A model generated the notes under the pieces. The model had not been told where the DNA came from and made no database searches. It saw nothing but the letters and a program-made list of their open reading frames with translations. Made by a program: the position numbers and the translations under genes. Below are positions 36,852-50,136 of a stretch of DNA of 64,000 nucleotides, in pieces. The stretch comes from Henckelia pumila (lineage: Eukaryota > Streptophyta > Magnoliopsida > Lamiales > Gesneriaceae): positions 181,183,449 through 181,247,448 of the forward strand of contig NC_133122.1 of assembly GCF_033568475.1 (NCBI RefSeq). The letters are read 5' to 3'. Numbering within the stretch: the first letter of the stretch is position 1; each line of letters starts with the position of its first letter.

Positions 36852-37884
36852 GTTATTGAAGGTAAAAGATCTACTTGGTGCGTACAAGAATTTGAAAAAG
36901 AATACAAATTTAATGTGAAATGATATTCGTGATAGATCGAATGTTACTGTTGAAGGTAAAAAATCTACTTGATGCATATATGTATTTGAAAAGGTACGTT
37001 CGATTTTTCAATTTCAATTCTTTTATTATAATATCTTATTTATAGTATTTTGTTCAAGGAAAGACAACTATGAAAGCTGTCTGATTAACAAGTATATCAA
37101 AATATGAGATTTCACAAATTATTTGGGATTGAAATGATATAATCATTCGTGTATTTTGCTATTACACAAAATGATGATTATTTTGAACTACAACTTGTTG
37201 AACTTTCAATAACAATTATATGTGGCAATATGAGCAAATATTAGCAAAGTTTCTCAAAGTATTTCAAGCGGATTATGAGAAAATATTTGCACTTATCGTG
37301 GATGCACTGATTTGATGGTGATACATATAGAAACATCATCGAAGGATTCGATGCTCAAAATATTGTTTTTTCCAACTTGAAGAAGAAGAAGAAAATATAT
37401 TTGGTCTTGAAGTACCATATATATGGCAAAATCAGCATCTGAATCAATTTTTGGCAAATCAATGCATAAGATTGAAATATTCAAAGTTAATAATTTCAAG
37501 TAATGTTTGCAAGAGGGGGAGCAATTAAAGTTCTTTTTCCATTGTCTATGATTTTTTCCACGTGGTTTTTCATAACAAGGTTTTTAATGAGACAATTAAC
37601 AAGTATAAAGAGATGTCGTACTCTTTTTACTTCATTAGGATTTTGTCCCACTGGGTTTTTTCTGATAAGGTTTTAATGAAGCGCATCCATCGTCGGGAAG
37701 ATATCCGAAGAAAATATATGTTGTTGTACTCTTTTTTCTTTGTTCAGATTTTTCCCACGGGGTTTTACCGTCAAGGTTTTAACGAGGCAACACTTGAGTC
37801 TCGATGAAGTTCCCAGACATACATCTTGCCAAATGGAGATTTTTAAAAATTGATTGCTTGTGCAAATAATCATCTAAGGGGGAG

Positions 37885-37953
37885 TGTTATAAATATATTA
37901 TTATTATAGATGATTATATATATATTAAAGATATTCTTTTATGATTTATAACA
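37885..37953 (+). repeat. Internally deleted 3' LTR
   Basis: 69 bp. The first ~50 bp match the start of the 5' LTR and the last ~18 bp match its end, joined at AAAGATAT|TCTTTTATG. Confidence 0.85.
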
Positions 37954-37958
37954 AATCT

Positions 37959-38457
37959 CAAATTTAAAATATTGTTTCATTCTTGAAATCTAATTGTCAG
38001 ATTATCTCTATTCATCATCAGTTCGTCACAATAACTTCAAGTGCAGTCTAAGCTAATATTTTATTTTTAATTTTTAAGTTATAGACTAATCTTTTTACTA
38101 GTGTTGATCGGGTACAATCATGGGAGACTCGTTCCAATCAAGAGCTATGAGTATGATGCAACGCGAGTAAAATTGCCACGGTATCTTCCCCCTGCCCTTA
38201 TACCCGTCCGGGTACATGCTTTATTCAAGTTACAGTGATGTAACTTGTAAAAGTAACAACTGTAATTTTAGAAAGATACCTGTATTTTTAGAAGTCGGTT
38301 TCAAAATAGAGCAAACAAATCAACAGATTCCGAATGTGCTTACGTCACCGATGACCGAAAATCACGTGGATCCCACAAAAAATGGCGGATTCCCATAATT
38401 TATCATCTTCTCCGTGCTGCTCGCCTTGCGGTCGTCTGATTCGCTCCATCCGCAGAA
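37959..38457. other. 5' flank of the OPT gene
   Basis: Contains the promoter and leader of the transporter. The GC content rises from about 38330. No TATA box was pinned down. Confidence 0.4.
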
Positions 38458-41400
38458 ATGATCGGAGCTGATGAGGAAGAAGAAGAAATCTCCGCCCCAC
38501 TTAGTAAGTCAGAATCCCAGCTGTTTTGTTTTTTGCTTAGATTATGCTCATCATGTCAACGAAGTATCGAAGAACTGATTTGAGTGAAAATGTGCAGTCC
38601 AGAAGATCCAAATCGAGCGGCATTCGGCCGATGCATCCTCCTCGGAAGAGGAGAACTCGTCTGTGGAGCAGGTGGCGCTGACCGTCCCGTTGACCGACGA
38701 CCCAGCGCTGCCCGTTGTCACCTTCCGTTTCTGGGTACTGGGTTCGCTAGCCTGCGTGTTGCTCTCCTTCCTCAATCAGTTCTTCTGGTACCGACGCGAG
38801 CCGCTGTCGATCACCGCTATCTCCGCCCAGATCGCGGTTGTGCCGCTCGGGCACCTGATGGCGGCGGTGCTCACCCGGCGGGTTTTCTTCAAGGACCGAA
38901 AGTGGGAATTCAGCTTGAACCCAGGCCCTTTCAACGTGAAGGAGCACGTTCTGATCACCATCTTTGCGAATTCTGGGGCTTCCAATCCTTACTCTATTCA
39001 CATCGTGAGCGCGGTGAAGATCTTTTACAGGCAGAGGATGACGTTTTGGGTGTCTCTGGGGGTGGTTTTGACCACACAGATTCTGGGTTTTGGATGGGCC
39101 GGGCTTTTCCGAAGGTTCTTGGTCGAGCCCGCTGCAATGTGGTGGCCACAAAATCTTGTTCAGGTTTCTCTCTTCAGGTCGCACCACTTTACTCCATGTC
39201 AATTACTCCTGTCAGCTCAAATTCCCTGTGATTTTGACATGTCATACAACTCTAATGCAACTTTCTGTATGATGATCATAAATTATGAAAACTCTTCAAG
39301 TTATATTTTTTTTTGAATTTTTATTTAATGTGATTCACATTTTGTGTATTTTGTGGTTGCGTGAGATACCCCTCTTTCACTTTTTCTACATCATCATATA
39401 TGGTAGGTAGTTGGAGCTACAGAATGTGGATTATGTGCAAGGACTAATGAGGATGAAAAGATTCTTTCTTAAACCTAATGCATCCTACTTTTTGTTTAAT
39501 CTATAGTTCTTACCTTCATTTTATAATCAATTAAACAGTGTAAAAACTACATTAATATATTTTTGTATTCAACAATATCAGATAATTGAGGTGGTTTGTA
39601 ATCGTTCCAGATTCCAATGGCAGGGCACTTCACGAGAAAGAAGAGAGAGCTAAGGGTGGATTGACGCGAAACCAATTCTTCCTTACCGCATTTATCTGCA
39701 GCTTTGCTTACTATGTCTTCCCGGGATACCTTTTCCCAAAACTAACCTCAGTTTCCTGGCTTTGCTGGATATTTTCTTCTTCTGTCCTAGTCCAGCAGCT
39801 GGGTTCCGGACTACATGGTCTAGGAATCGGTGCTATTGGACTCGATTGGTCCAGCATATCCTCATACCTCGGCAGCCCACTTGCTAGCCCGTGGTTTGCT
39901 ACTGCTAACATTGCTGTTGGATATTTTCTTTGCATGTATGTAGTCACGCCGATTATGTACTGGCTCGATGTCTACAAAGCAAAGACGTTTGCCATATTCT
40001 CGGATGATCTTTTTACGTCAACTGGGCAAAAATATAACATCTCGGCCATTATAGATTCGAACTTCCACATTGACTTGCAGGCATATGAGCGTGAAGGGCA
40101 TCTCTATCTTAGCACATTCTTTGCTATGACATATGCTTTTAGTTTTGCATGTCTCACTGCCACCATTGTTCATGTCCTCCTCTTTCATGGCAGGTATGCT
40201 GAGACAACGGCTTATGCACAAGTTTTGCAGTATTACTAATTCACACTGTTCCATGATTAAACTGCATTTATAAAGAAAGGGTACAAACTTTCCTCTTAAG
40301 TTAGAAACTTGCTGTTTCAAAAACTTATGAGCTTATTGAACATATTAAACTTCTTTCCTTTTATAATTTAGCCACCTAGATCTTATTTACAATCTTTGAA
40401 TTATCCTGGATAACATGACATCGAGTAGCAATAATTGCTCCTGATACCATATGTGGCAGCCTATATTACACTAGAATGAAATCATGACATTTTTGGTATC
40501 AAATATTTTAAACTATTTGAGTTAAAATGTTATCACCTGTTGTAGTATTTGATAAAGCATAACCATTTGATCCTCTACCGAAATCATGCAACTTGATCGC
40601 CTTTTGTCCAAATAAAGGTTTATCATCCTCAATCTTCCTTGCTAATTAAAACCACAATTCTTTTTCCCAAATAATCAACTAAATTGGGCCTCATTATATC
40701 CATCCCATTTCAAGTGATGAGAACCCAAAACACTCCAACCCCAGAAATTCTCTCTTCTTGCCAAGTATCTCCCTATACAACTCTTGCTACTTCTTTAATG
40801 TGTTACTACTTTGGATGGTACAGCAAAATGCAGCCTGTATTATTATGCTTGTACAGTGTATTTCTGTGCTCTGAAACTGCTGCTTTATGAAACTTAGAGA
40901 TCTATGGCTGCTCAGCAAGTCAGCGTTTGAGGAGAAGAAGATGGATGTACACACAAAACTAATGCAAAAATACAAGCAAGTTCCTGAATGGTGGTTCATA
41001 TGCATTCTTTTGGTGAACATTTTAGCTACCATACTTATCTGCCATTACTACAACGATCAACTTCAGTTACCGTGGTGGGGTGTCTTGTTAGCGTGTGTTA
41101 TTGCCTTCAGTTTTACTCTTCCAGTGGGAGTTATTACAGCCACAACGAACCAAGTGAGATTTATATGCCGCTAGCTAAATTTAATTGTTCGATATGTATT
41201 GGATGAAATATTGAACTTCTATCTGAAACTTGAGCCTTTTTTATCAGACACCAGGGCTGAACGTGATTACAGAGTACATAATTGGTTTCCTGTATCCCGG
41301 ATATCCAGTTGCTAATATGTGCTTTAAGGTGTATGGCTACATCAGCATGAAACAGGCGCTAACATTTCTACAAGACTTGAAACTTGGACATTACATGAAA

Positions 41401-42251
41401 ATACCTCCAAGAACAATGTTCATGGCTCAGGTTCGTTTTTACTCTCTTTCTTCCTCCTAAACAATTAGAGGGGTGATCAGGTGTGGATTAAGAATAGCAG
41501 CATCAGCCATCAGAGCAAGACAGGGCTTAAGGGTGTTTCAATGATTTTGAGGGTGCGAAATGTTGATTTTTGGAAAAATTGTGCTTGCGTGTGTGGCATT
41601 CAACATAAAATCTGATCATTTCTGCCTGTTAATCAGGTGGTTGGCACCCTAATATCAGCATTAGCTCATCTAGGAACAGCATGGTGGCTAATGGACACCG
41701 TCCCAGACATTTGTGACCGAACAGCACTTCCTCCAGGAAGCCCATGGACATGCCCAAGCGACCACGTATTCTATGATGCCTCAGTCATCTGGGGTTTGAT
41801 TGGGCCGCGAAGAATCTTTGGTGATCTTGGCTATTACTCAGCAATCAATTGGTCTTTTCTAGTAGGTGCCATAGCTCCCCTTCTAGTTTGGTTTGCTCAT
41901 AAAGCATTTCCCAACCAGCACTGGATCAGACACATTACAGTTCCCGTATTGTTAGTCTCGATAATCAACATGCCACCGGCTACTTCTGTAAACTACAACA
42001 GCTGGATTATACTCGGTTTTGCCTCTGGCTTCGTTGCATACAGATATCATCGTGACTTGTGGAGTCGACACAATTATGTGCTGTCGGGGGCTCTGGATGC
42101 CGGGCTTGCGTTTATGGGCGTGTTTCTGTATTTATGTTTGGGAATGGAACACATTAAGCTTGACTGGTGGGGAAGTGAAACAGATGGTTGCCCTTTAGCT
42201 TCTTGCCCAACTGCTCAAGGCATTGTGGTAAAAGGCTGTCCAGTTGTTTGA
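38458..42251 (+). CDS. Oligopeptide transporter, OPT family
   Basis: Plant OPTs are plasma-membrane proton-coupled carriers for tetra/pentapeptides, glutathione or metal chelates. Exons: 38458-38503, 38598-39177, 39624-40193, 40898-41153, 41248-41430, 41637-42251. They total 2250 nt and 749 residues with GT-AG borders; the length is normal. Motifs are an acidic N-terminus, [15 protein letters not shown], the OPT signature [66 protein letters not shown], and [11 protein letters not shown] (the KIPPR motif). About a dozen or more hydrophobic segments are spread along the chain. It reads most like the OPT6/7 branch, judged from memory only. No break was seen. It lies 545 bp upstream of the methyltransferase gene in the same direction, and I infer no functional link. 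Confidence 0.95.
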
Positions 42252-42796
42252 GTGGCGTTGTATAGTTTTTCAGCGGATTACTTTTCATTGAATTTGTTAT
42301 ATTTGTATCCACATTGTAAAATTAGAAAAAGAAAATAAAAATGTACTGTGCAAGTTTATAATTTCAAATTTGTATAATTAATTCAACTTGTTTCTAGTTA
42401 AATGAGATGGACAAGTTTGCTTCTGAAATTCTATTATTTAACATGTCCAATGCCTTGGAAGATTATTACTATGATTATTCAAACAAGTTTCTTTTTAAAG
42501 AAACTATATTTAGAATTCATTTTTTATTGTCACATGCACATAGGAATATTTGTTTAATTTTAGCACCCGAACTATATTTTCAAATGTAGGACGATATCGA
42601 GTTGAGATCCAATTATTAAAAAAACCTTCTCTCCCAACTTTAAAAAAAGTAAAATAATGTTTTGAATTATTCTTTTTTTTTTTTTTGAGGAAATTATTCT
42701 TTTCTTTTTTTTTTTTAAATAGAAGAAGAAGAAGATTTATGCGTAAAGAAAGGAAAAAACCTTGCCACATTTTGACAGTTTAAAGGGAAGCATCAA
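42252..42796. other. 3' flank of OPT and promoter of the methyltransferase gene
   Basis: AT-rich with poly-T runs at about 42671-42715. No additional gene was seen. Confidence 0.5.
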
Positions 42797-45700
42797 ATGG
42801 AGACTGATGACACCAAAGCGACCCCAACGTCTTCGTCTTTGCGGTGGCGGATTATCCGCCGCGCCCTTCTCCGGCGTACATCTTGTTCCGGTAAGCACCT
42901 GTTGAATATTTCCATATGCACGTAATACCTTGATATTCTGTTTGACAGCGAACAATTCGTAGACAATCCAGTAGAAGCGATCCGTTTGAATCAAATTTCT
43001 CGAAGGACGAAAATTGGGTTCAATTTGATACCTTTCCGTTTGGTGGGTGAAGATGGAGAAAAGAATCCAGATTTTTCTTCGATGGAAAATCACGGAGATG
43101 TTTGTTTCTGCTACATGCTGCCTCTTCCTAGTGCTCCGAAGCTTTTTCTCCGGTTAGTTTAGTTGAATTTCACTTACGTGCTTTTAATATTTCGTTTACT
43201 TCTTTCTTCTCTAATTTGGACACGTTATTTCTTTCATTATCGGGTTAGGAAATCTAATGGCTGTGAACAGTGTGATTATACTATCAATTTCGTTGGAATT
43301 GTTCCAACTTCAATGCAGTTCGCTGTAGACTTTTGTTTTTGTAATGATGCTCTATGTAGCTGATGTTGGTTGGGGAGTGACAATTGATTACTTGTGGAGC
43401 TTAACGCAGTCAAAGATTGGAAGATTGTCCGGATCTCAATGATTTTGAAATCTGCAATAGATATCAAATTGACAACACCGGACTTGTCTGTAAGTAGAAC
43501 ATACCATCTCATTCCATCCCCATTTTGTTGATAATAAAGTTATTATCTTTGAGCAACCAGTCTCATCTGCCATTTACCACTACAATTAGCATTCGACCTA
43601 GCTAGTCTTGTGCAGCTTCCATTTCGTAAATTTATTTGTCAAGTGCCAACTTAGCTTCTTGGGATATCAGCTCTAGAACTGAAAGGAAGAAATATGTTAG
43701 TGGTCACAACTAATACCTAGCTGTGTAAACGGTTCAAGAAATGACCTGTATATTTTTATATTCTAGAAACATCTTTAATCTCATCTTGAGAGGGAAATGG
43801 GAATCAGAAAAATTTACCAGGAATCTTTCTGGTCTCTATTTCTCTCTTATTCAATTCTTTTCTCTCTTCATTCGTGTTGTCCTTTGATTTTATTTTATCA
43901 ACTCTTTTTCTTACCTCTTAGTTTGTTGGAGTACATGATTGTTACGGATAAGCTAACCGATAGGGATAAAAGATGTGGAAGAGGAATGGTCCTACTTAAG
44001 TGGACCTAGTAGAGAATTTGGTGATTCGAGTGATAAAAGATGTGGAAGAGGAATGGCCCTACTTAAGTGGACCTAGTAGAGAATTTGGTGATTTGAGTCT
44101 TCAATTGCTCATTCATGCGTTGCCACAATTTTGGGCGGGAAACAGACTATTGAGAATCAATGAGTCCAATTTTTGTTATGTAGATTTTCTTAGGGTTTTT
44201 TTTGGCCTTAATCTCACCTTGAGGAAAGGATGGAATGATGAAAATTGTCAATTTGGTTCGTTTGATCATATTTGAGATTTGCATCAAGAATATTGAGTGA
44301 GCCATTTTTCTGCTTCTGATGCAATACCTATCGCTGTCAGCTATAATCAGGTTGCTTTTTCCAAACACAGTCAAAAGTGAAATAGCTCTGTCCCCAGCAT
44401 GTACTATCTTACTACACTCGCCGTTTTTGTTTTTGAATAGGTCAATGGCCTTCTGAGGATGTACTTGCTTATTATTCCTTGTCACACTGTAATAGCTTCA
44501 GGTTATCATAACTTCTCTATTTAATTATACCTGGTGGTGTTTTCCCTTGGTTTAGTTATCGTTCTTTCTCAAATTTTCCAGAGATAAAAGGGTGATCGAA
44601 CTTGGAGCAGGCTATGGGTTAGCTGGCTTAGTTATTGCAATGGTCACAGATGTATCTGAAGTTTTGATATCAGATGGAAATCCTCAAGTAGTTAATTGTA
44701 TCCTTTGGACTAGGTCTTATTACTTTGTGAAATTTGTGAGTACTCGTAAGAAAATGTAACATCAACATTTTACTTTGTGCAGCATGCTCCAAAAGAAGAT
44801 ATTACTCTGTCTTTTCCTGAGTGATGTGCTTTTGAGTTTCTTAGCTCCTCAACATTGATAAATTTCAAATTAGGCAACCAGGAAACTAGAAACTTTCTGG
44901 GGAAAAAATTGTCCCTTGAAAGAAGAATATTATTGATAGGAACAGAATATCACTGCACCTTTTTAAAATATTAATGTTCTATAAGTCAGGAGTTGTTTTA
45001 TGAGAACTCTTTTGAGACAGTACTGATTGACCACACTAGTTTCCTTCATTTATCAATGGTGCATGTTTATCATGAATTCCTTCTCACCAAGAATTGGAAC
45101 TCTTAACAGGCAGATATTCAGCATAATATAGATGCCAATGCTGCATCATTTGGCAACACAAACGTGAAGTCAATGATGCTACATTGGGGTCAGCATGAGG
45201 TCTCCGAAATCAATGGTACCTTTGACGTGATTGTTGCAAGTGACTGGTAACTGGTTGTCCTATGAACTCAAGTTCAAGTATCTTTGTTAGCGTCTGCTTT
45301 TCATAAATGCATTTTCTATAATAATTTCCTTTATTTTTGATTCATTTATAGTTGTGGTTGCACGGACGATGTAAATTGCTGGACATTGTTAAAGTTTATG
45401 ATGTGTAAAATGACAAAACACCTCTCTTGCCTTAGTAATGAGGGATGTGGGTTTTTAAATGTCAAACTATGGTTTCCGATCCACATGGACCTTTTAAAGT
45501 AATCTTAACATGCCTGGAAGAATTCATTTTTATCGTTATATTTATCTTACTGGTTTCCTTGCTTGGACCAGTAAGAATTTTCTTCTCCTGATTTTGCAGC
45601 ACTTTCTTTAAGGAGTTCCACAATGGTCTTGCTCAAACAATCAAATGCTTGCTAAAAGTAGATGAACCCTCTGAAGCCCTGCTTTTTAGCCCCAAAAGAG

Positions 45701-45879
45701 GTGATTCATTGGATAAGTTTCTGGCTGAAGTTAAGGACAATGGCCTGCAGTTCAGCATAACAGAGAACTATGACACAACAATTTGGAAGCGTCATCAAGA
45801 ATTTCTCAGTGGTGATAAATCCTGGCCCAACTACGAGCCAGATCACTGTTACCCGTTATTGGTCAGTGTCAAACGCTAG
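42797..45879 (+). CDS. CAMKMT: Calmodulin-lysine N-methyltransferase
   Basis: CaM KMT uses S-adenosylmethionine to trimethylate Lys115 of calmodulin. Exons: 42797-42890, 42963-43152, 43410-43489, 44441-44501, 44582-44697, 45114-45246, 45600-45879. They total 954 nt and 317 residues. For exon 2 I chose the AG at 42961-42962, because the earlier AG at 42948-42949 leads into a stop codon. Features are the N-terminal SSSLRWRIIRRALLRR, HGDVCFCYMLPLPSAPKLFLRQR, NRYQIDNTGLVCQWPSEDVLAYY, the SAM motif I VIELGAGYGLAGLVIAMV (about 147-164), ISDGNPQVV, FDVIVASDCTFFKEF, and the C-terminal ALLFSPKRGDSL and HCYPLLVSVKR. No disabling mutation was found. Intron 3 carries a 67-bp tandem duplication. Confidence 0.92.
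43965..44098. repeat. 67-bp tandem duplication in a CaM KMT intron
   Basis: Two adjacent copies (43965-44031 and 44032-44098) start GATAAAAGATGTGGAAGAGG and differ at about three positions. Confidence 0.95.
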
Positions 45880-46909
45880 AATTTTGTCATTTGCTTTTAC
45901 CATTTCTGATCGTTTGCCTACATTCTTTAGACTCATTATATTTGTTTTTACGAAGAACCTGGTCATTGTTTAATGCCACTACATTTTGGAGCATTGATCT
46001 TTTCAGCTACTCGTACACCTCGTGTTTCATGCACGTCTTTGTTTATGTCTATTCTTCTGATAGACTTCAAGTGCTTATGCCATACCTTTTTAGGAACTGT
46101 CTCTATCTTTCGTTATAGTAAACTTTAGTTTGTCCGTCCTAGGCAGGGACGGAGCTAGATGCTTAAACTCAAATATTGTCAATTATTGTAAATTTGTAAG
46201 CATAATGATACTGCATGATACTTATTTGCATATACAAAAGATTAAATAGAATAGCTGAATCATGTTATTGCTAGGATGCATACATGGTATATCAACTGGT
46301 ATGAGGGTGAGTAATGTTTGAGATCGCTTCCAAAAACAATTTTGTGAAGGAAAAACTCCTGAGCACTTTTTGGAAGCAATCACAAACAATACCTAAGTCT
46401 AATTCAACAAATAAATAAATAAATAAACAAATAAAAATGACTTTAGATCATCTGGGGATTGATTTTGAGTAGGTAATTGTTTGCTGACTTTTACCACTGG
46501 TTACGAATTGGTGTATCGGGCCGGGTTTCAGTCATCCGACGGGCTTGGGTTATGAGTTGTATGGGCTTCAGGTTCCATCATCCAAATATCAGATTAAGTA
46601 GATGGCCCATAAATGTTGGGATGGGCAGGATAACTGCCAAACACATGATGAGAATGGAGGTGAACTGCAAGGAAGCAGCGGCGGATACAATTGACACTCG
46701 GGTAGGCACAGTTACTTCACTTGGGTTGGTCTGGGCGGGATACCTGCCAAATACATGATGAGAATACATCAAATGATCAAAACCACCATAATGAAATTTT
46801 CAATGTGTTCATGTCTGGATTTAAAAAAGGATAGGATATAAGGATTACTGATCCAATATATAAATGAACTTTTTATATTTGTTTGTTTATTTGATCGCGA
46901 ATTGAGTAG
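45880..46909. other. Intergenic between CaM KMT and the thaumatin-like gene (convergent)
   Basis: The two genes converge here, so it holds both 3' UTRs. An imperfect 39-bp repeat (CTGCCAAACACATGATGAGAA type) occurs at about 46618-46656 and 46729-46767. No gene was found. Confidence 0.5.
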
Positions 46910-47764
46910 TTACCGGGCGGAAAGGGACGGACAGAAAGTGACGACATAATCGGATGAAGCACAAGTAAATGTGCTGCTCCTATCATCATATGCGTAGCTG
47001 TAAGCCATGGGGCACGCGTTCTTGAAGAACGCTGAGTATGCGCTCGGCCCGCAAGTGTCTGGCGTCCCGTGCTCACCGCTGCAGCAATATCTAGGATCCC
47101 CGAAGGCCTCACAGGCGCTCCTACATGCCACGCAATCCCCCGAGCTGCTGCTCACCACCTTCAGCTCTGGAGGGCACGAGGCGTTGAGGTCCGCATTGCA
47201 TCCTGTGTGCGTGCAGTTCCCGCTTCCGGCCCCATTCTGTGGGACGACCAACATAGGTAGATTGAACCCGTCCACGAGACTGACATCATAGAAGTCGAGC
47301 CCATTGAAGCCGTTGAGTGTGAACTCAACCAGACTAGCTGGAGGCACCGCACCGTTGCCTCCGCACTCAACCTTTCCGGTGCCACAATCGCCAGTGGCGC
47401 AGTTGAAAATCCCGGTGGTGGGATCTTGAGCGCAAAACGTGCGGCCCCATAAACGGCCAGACCAAGAAGATGGTACATATATTGAAACCGAATCGCCGGA
47501 GTTGAGCACAAATCCAGTGGTCGAAAGCTGGGGAGCACCAGCGTTAGATAATATCCCCGGCCACACGGCGTGGGAGCACTGGTTCACTAACGTAAATGTC
47601 GCGAAACACACCACGCCTGCATTCCGCACCACGAACATGCATGTTTGCATGAAAACGTTATGAAAAGATATTCAACGGAGTTGAGTTAATTAAATACCTG
47701 GCATTAATAGAAGGAGACCTGAAATTAGAAGAATGGATTTAAGGAAGTTGTGTGTTTCAGCCAT
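46910..47764 (-). CDS. Thaumatin-like protein (PR-5 family), secreted
   Basis: Thaumatin-like proteins are apoplastic or vacuolar; some bind or hydrolyse beta-glucans and act in defence or stress. Exon 1 is 47764-47698 and exon 2 is 47616-46910, with intron 47697-47617. Total 774 nt and 257 residues. Residues 1-22 are a signal peptide (FLKSILLISGLLLLMP). The mature part starts near GVVCFATFTLVNQC. The family signature is present (GIFNCATGDCGTGKVEC), as are the acidic-cleft residues (R in GRLWGRTFC, E in LVEFTLN, D in LDFYDVSLVDGFN, D in CNADLNASC). Cysteines are numerous, consistent with the 8-disulphide form. It ends at TAA 46910-46912 without a vacuolar tail. It is intact. Enzyme activity is not shown by sequence alone. 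Confidence 0.95.
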
Positions 47765-49377
47765 CTTTTGATGAACAATGAATTGATGTCGTCGCAGGAA
47801 ACTGAAGTTGAAAAGTGATTATGCGACGACTGTGTTTTCTATCAAATCGTATCCTTGAAATGTTTTGATGAATATACTAGTAGCTGTAATCTTGAAGCTA
47901 CGGTGAAATTAAGTACTTGAAACTCGAATCTTGGTAATGAAACAAAGACAATTTATATAATGTTTTGGGATATTCAATTCATCAAAATTTTTAGGAAATT
48001 TCTGTACGACGATAAAAATAATTATTGGTAGATTATTATGTTTGACTGGAAAGCATAATCCTAGCATGAATTGGAAATTTAAAACAAGTGGTGGAATATA
48101 CATTACAACAAAAAGTAAAAGAAGTAGGATTCGGTGAGCAAAGTGGCAACAATTTCGAGCTGAGGCAGAATCAAATACGTGGAAATTCAGAGGGTTCTTC
48201 CGACAAGTTTAATTATGAATCTTGAATTTGACTAATTTCAGAAGTCAGCACAAAGATTCTCTCTGTTGTGTTCTTCAGATTGGGAAAGTCCTCCTATTTA
48301 TTGTAGTTTTGATTAAGTGTTTAAATTTCGGATAAAATCGAAAAAAAAAAAATCAAATCGAAAAAACCAAACATTAAATCGAACTGAAAATTAGATTTTG
48401 AAATTCGGATATAAATGTTAAAATCAAAATTTATTTGGTTTGATTTTAGATTATATATGTCAAAACTAAACTGATTGAAAATACTGAATTTTATTAAATT
48501 AATAATTTTATTTATATTATTATTTAAGTTATATATTTTATAAGATGATATTTACTGAATGAAATATCATTTATAATAATTTTTAGTTGATTATTGTTTA
48601 TATAAATTATTTAGACTACATTAAAACAAAATCAATTAGACTTTGAATTTAAAGGTTTTACAAATAAATCATGTATAAAGATAACATATTATATTTTAAA
48701 ATATATTTATATTACTAATCAAAATAATTTTATCAAATCCGAAATAACCGACCGAATAACCGAACCGTTTTGGTAGAAAACCGGATCGGACCGGAAGAAA
48801 ACGGTTCGGATATCGGAATATATATTTCTAAATTCAAAAATCGAAATAAAAAACCAAAAACCAAACCAAACCAAACCAAACCAAATCGACCGATGAACAT
48901 CCCTAATTTTGACTTCAGTCAAATATAACTACTGTATCAGGAAATATATATACTTATAATGTATCTATTATCTTTATTATTATTATTACTATTATTACAT
49001 ATCTAAAAATGTGAATAAAAGGGTAAAGCTTTATCATTGTGAAATAACAACTTTATCCTTTTATTCACACTATAAGTAAGACCATATAATATATAGAGAG
49101 ATATAAAACTAAAAGCAACATTTTAGTTAAGACATAAACGTAAATAAATATTTCTATTATATGTAAATATTAATATCCATAAATACATTATATATTTATT
49201 ACTATCATTAAATTGCAACTAATGCATCCATTAACCCTATTACACAATTTATTTTTTAATTATTATATTTTAAAAAGAACTATTTATTCCTTCTTTTTTC
49301 ACAATTTTTAACCATTTATTCATTTTTCACAATTTTTTTTGGCTTATTAGTAGATTATTTTCTACATTAATATTAAA
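47765..49377. other. Upstream of the thaumatin-like gene; AT-rich with an AACC-rich repeat
   Basis: The first ~600 bp are promoter-side sequence. At about 48340-48905 there is a region with AACCG/CCGAACC motifs at both ends (AACCAAACC repeats near 48855-48885), similar in style to the element at 32.5-33.1 kb. Low-complexity AT sequence follows. No gene was found. Confidence 0.5.
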
Positions 49378-49985
49378 TCTACAAATTATGAAATCATATA
49401 TAATTGATTATATGGTAATAGTCTAATGACACATTTCGTACTATTATCTAATTAATTGAATAATATAATATAATTATAATTTTATCAAAGTCATTTATAT
49501 CAATAATAACCAAAAAAGACTAAAATTTACAATTAATGTAGGAGTATAAATTAAACCATCGATATTTTTATATAGCTAAGAAGAAGAAAAAAAATTCAAA
49601 ATGAAAATTATATAAATATAATTAATAACGATAATATATATATATATAGGAGTTTGATGATTAGGATAAAAAATATTAAATCTACAAATTATGAAATTAT
49701 ATATAATTGATTATATGGTAATGGTCTAATGACGCATTTCGTATTATTATATAATTAATTGAATTTAATTCAATTATCAAAGTCATTTATATCAATAATA
49801 ACAAAAAAACTAAAACTTACGGTAGTAATATATATAAAAAGTTAGAACTAAACAAAATATTTTTACAAAATTAATGTAGAAGTATAAAGTAAACCCTCAA
49901 CATTTTTATATAGCTAAGAAGTAGAAAAAAAATTCTTATTATACAAACATAATTAATAACGATAATATATATATATATAGAAATT
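49378..49985. repeat. Tandem duplication, ~300-bp unit, AT-rich
   Basis: Units at about 49378-49670 and 49679-49985 share TCTACAAATTATGAAAT, CAAAGTCATTTATATCAATA and TTTTTATATAGCTAAGAAG, with some indels. Confidence 0.8.
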
Positions 49986-50136
49986 TTTAGTTGCCCAACC
50001 AATGCTGCCCAACTCGTCCCCGACAACTAAAACCCGGTACCATATTTAGTGATACGAAAAATTAAAAAAAAAAAACTAAAACCTGGTGATCGGGGACGAG
50101 GTGGGCAGGAATGGTTGGGGCTTAGGCAGCTAAAAA
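49984..50136. mobile_element. Short MITE with ~55-bp inverted arms
   Basis: The left arm TTTTTAGTTGCCCAACC...CTCGTCCCCGA and right arm (other strand) TTTTTAGCTGCCTAAG...CTCGTCCCCGA flank a 35-bp A-rich centre. It sits between (TA)n tracts, so a TA target duplication is possible but cannot be read. Confidence 0.65.

Larger units (their letters stand above)
33199..37953 (+). mobile_element. Non-autonomous LTR retrotransposon, probably Copia-derived, with nested solo LTR
   Basis: The 5' LTR is 33199-33409 (211 bp, TGTTATAA...TTATAACA). The 3' LTR is 37885-37953 and has the same two ends but lacks about 142 bp of the middle. The target duplication AATCT is exact (33194-33198 and 37954-37958). 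The primer site GTTATCAGCACGA follows the 5' LTR, and the purine tract AAGGGGGAG (37876-37884) precedes the 3' LTR. The interior has no intact gag or pol. It holds degenerate repeats of a GAGATTCATGAT theme (33480-34280) and a repeated block at about 34965-35006 and 36907-36960. The 3' untranslated-type motif with CACGGGGTTTTACCGTCAAG (around 37755) is common in plant Copia elements, as I recall. Confidence 0.85.

Noticed and set aside
38584-39231. 215-codon frame overlapping the OPT exon
   Set aside because: It is a shadow frame of OPT exon 2; the other frame carries the conserved OPT motifs and splices correctly.
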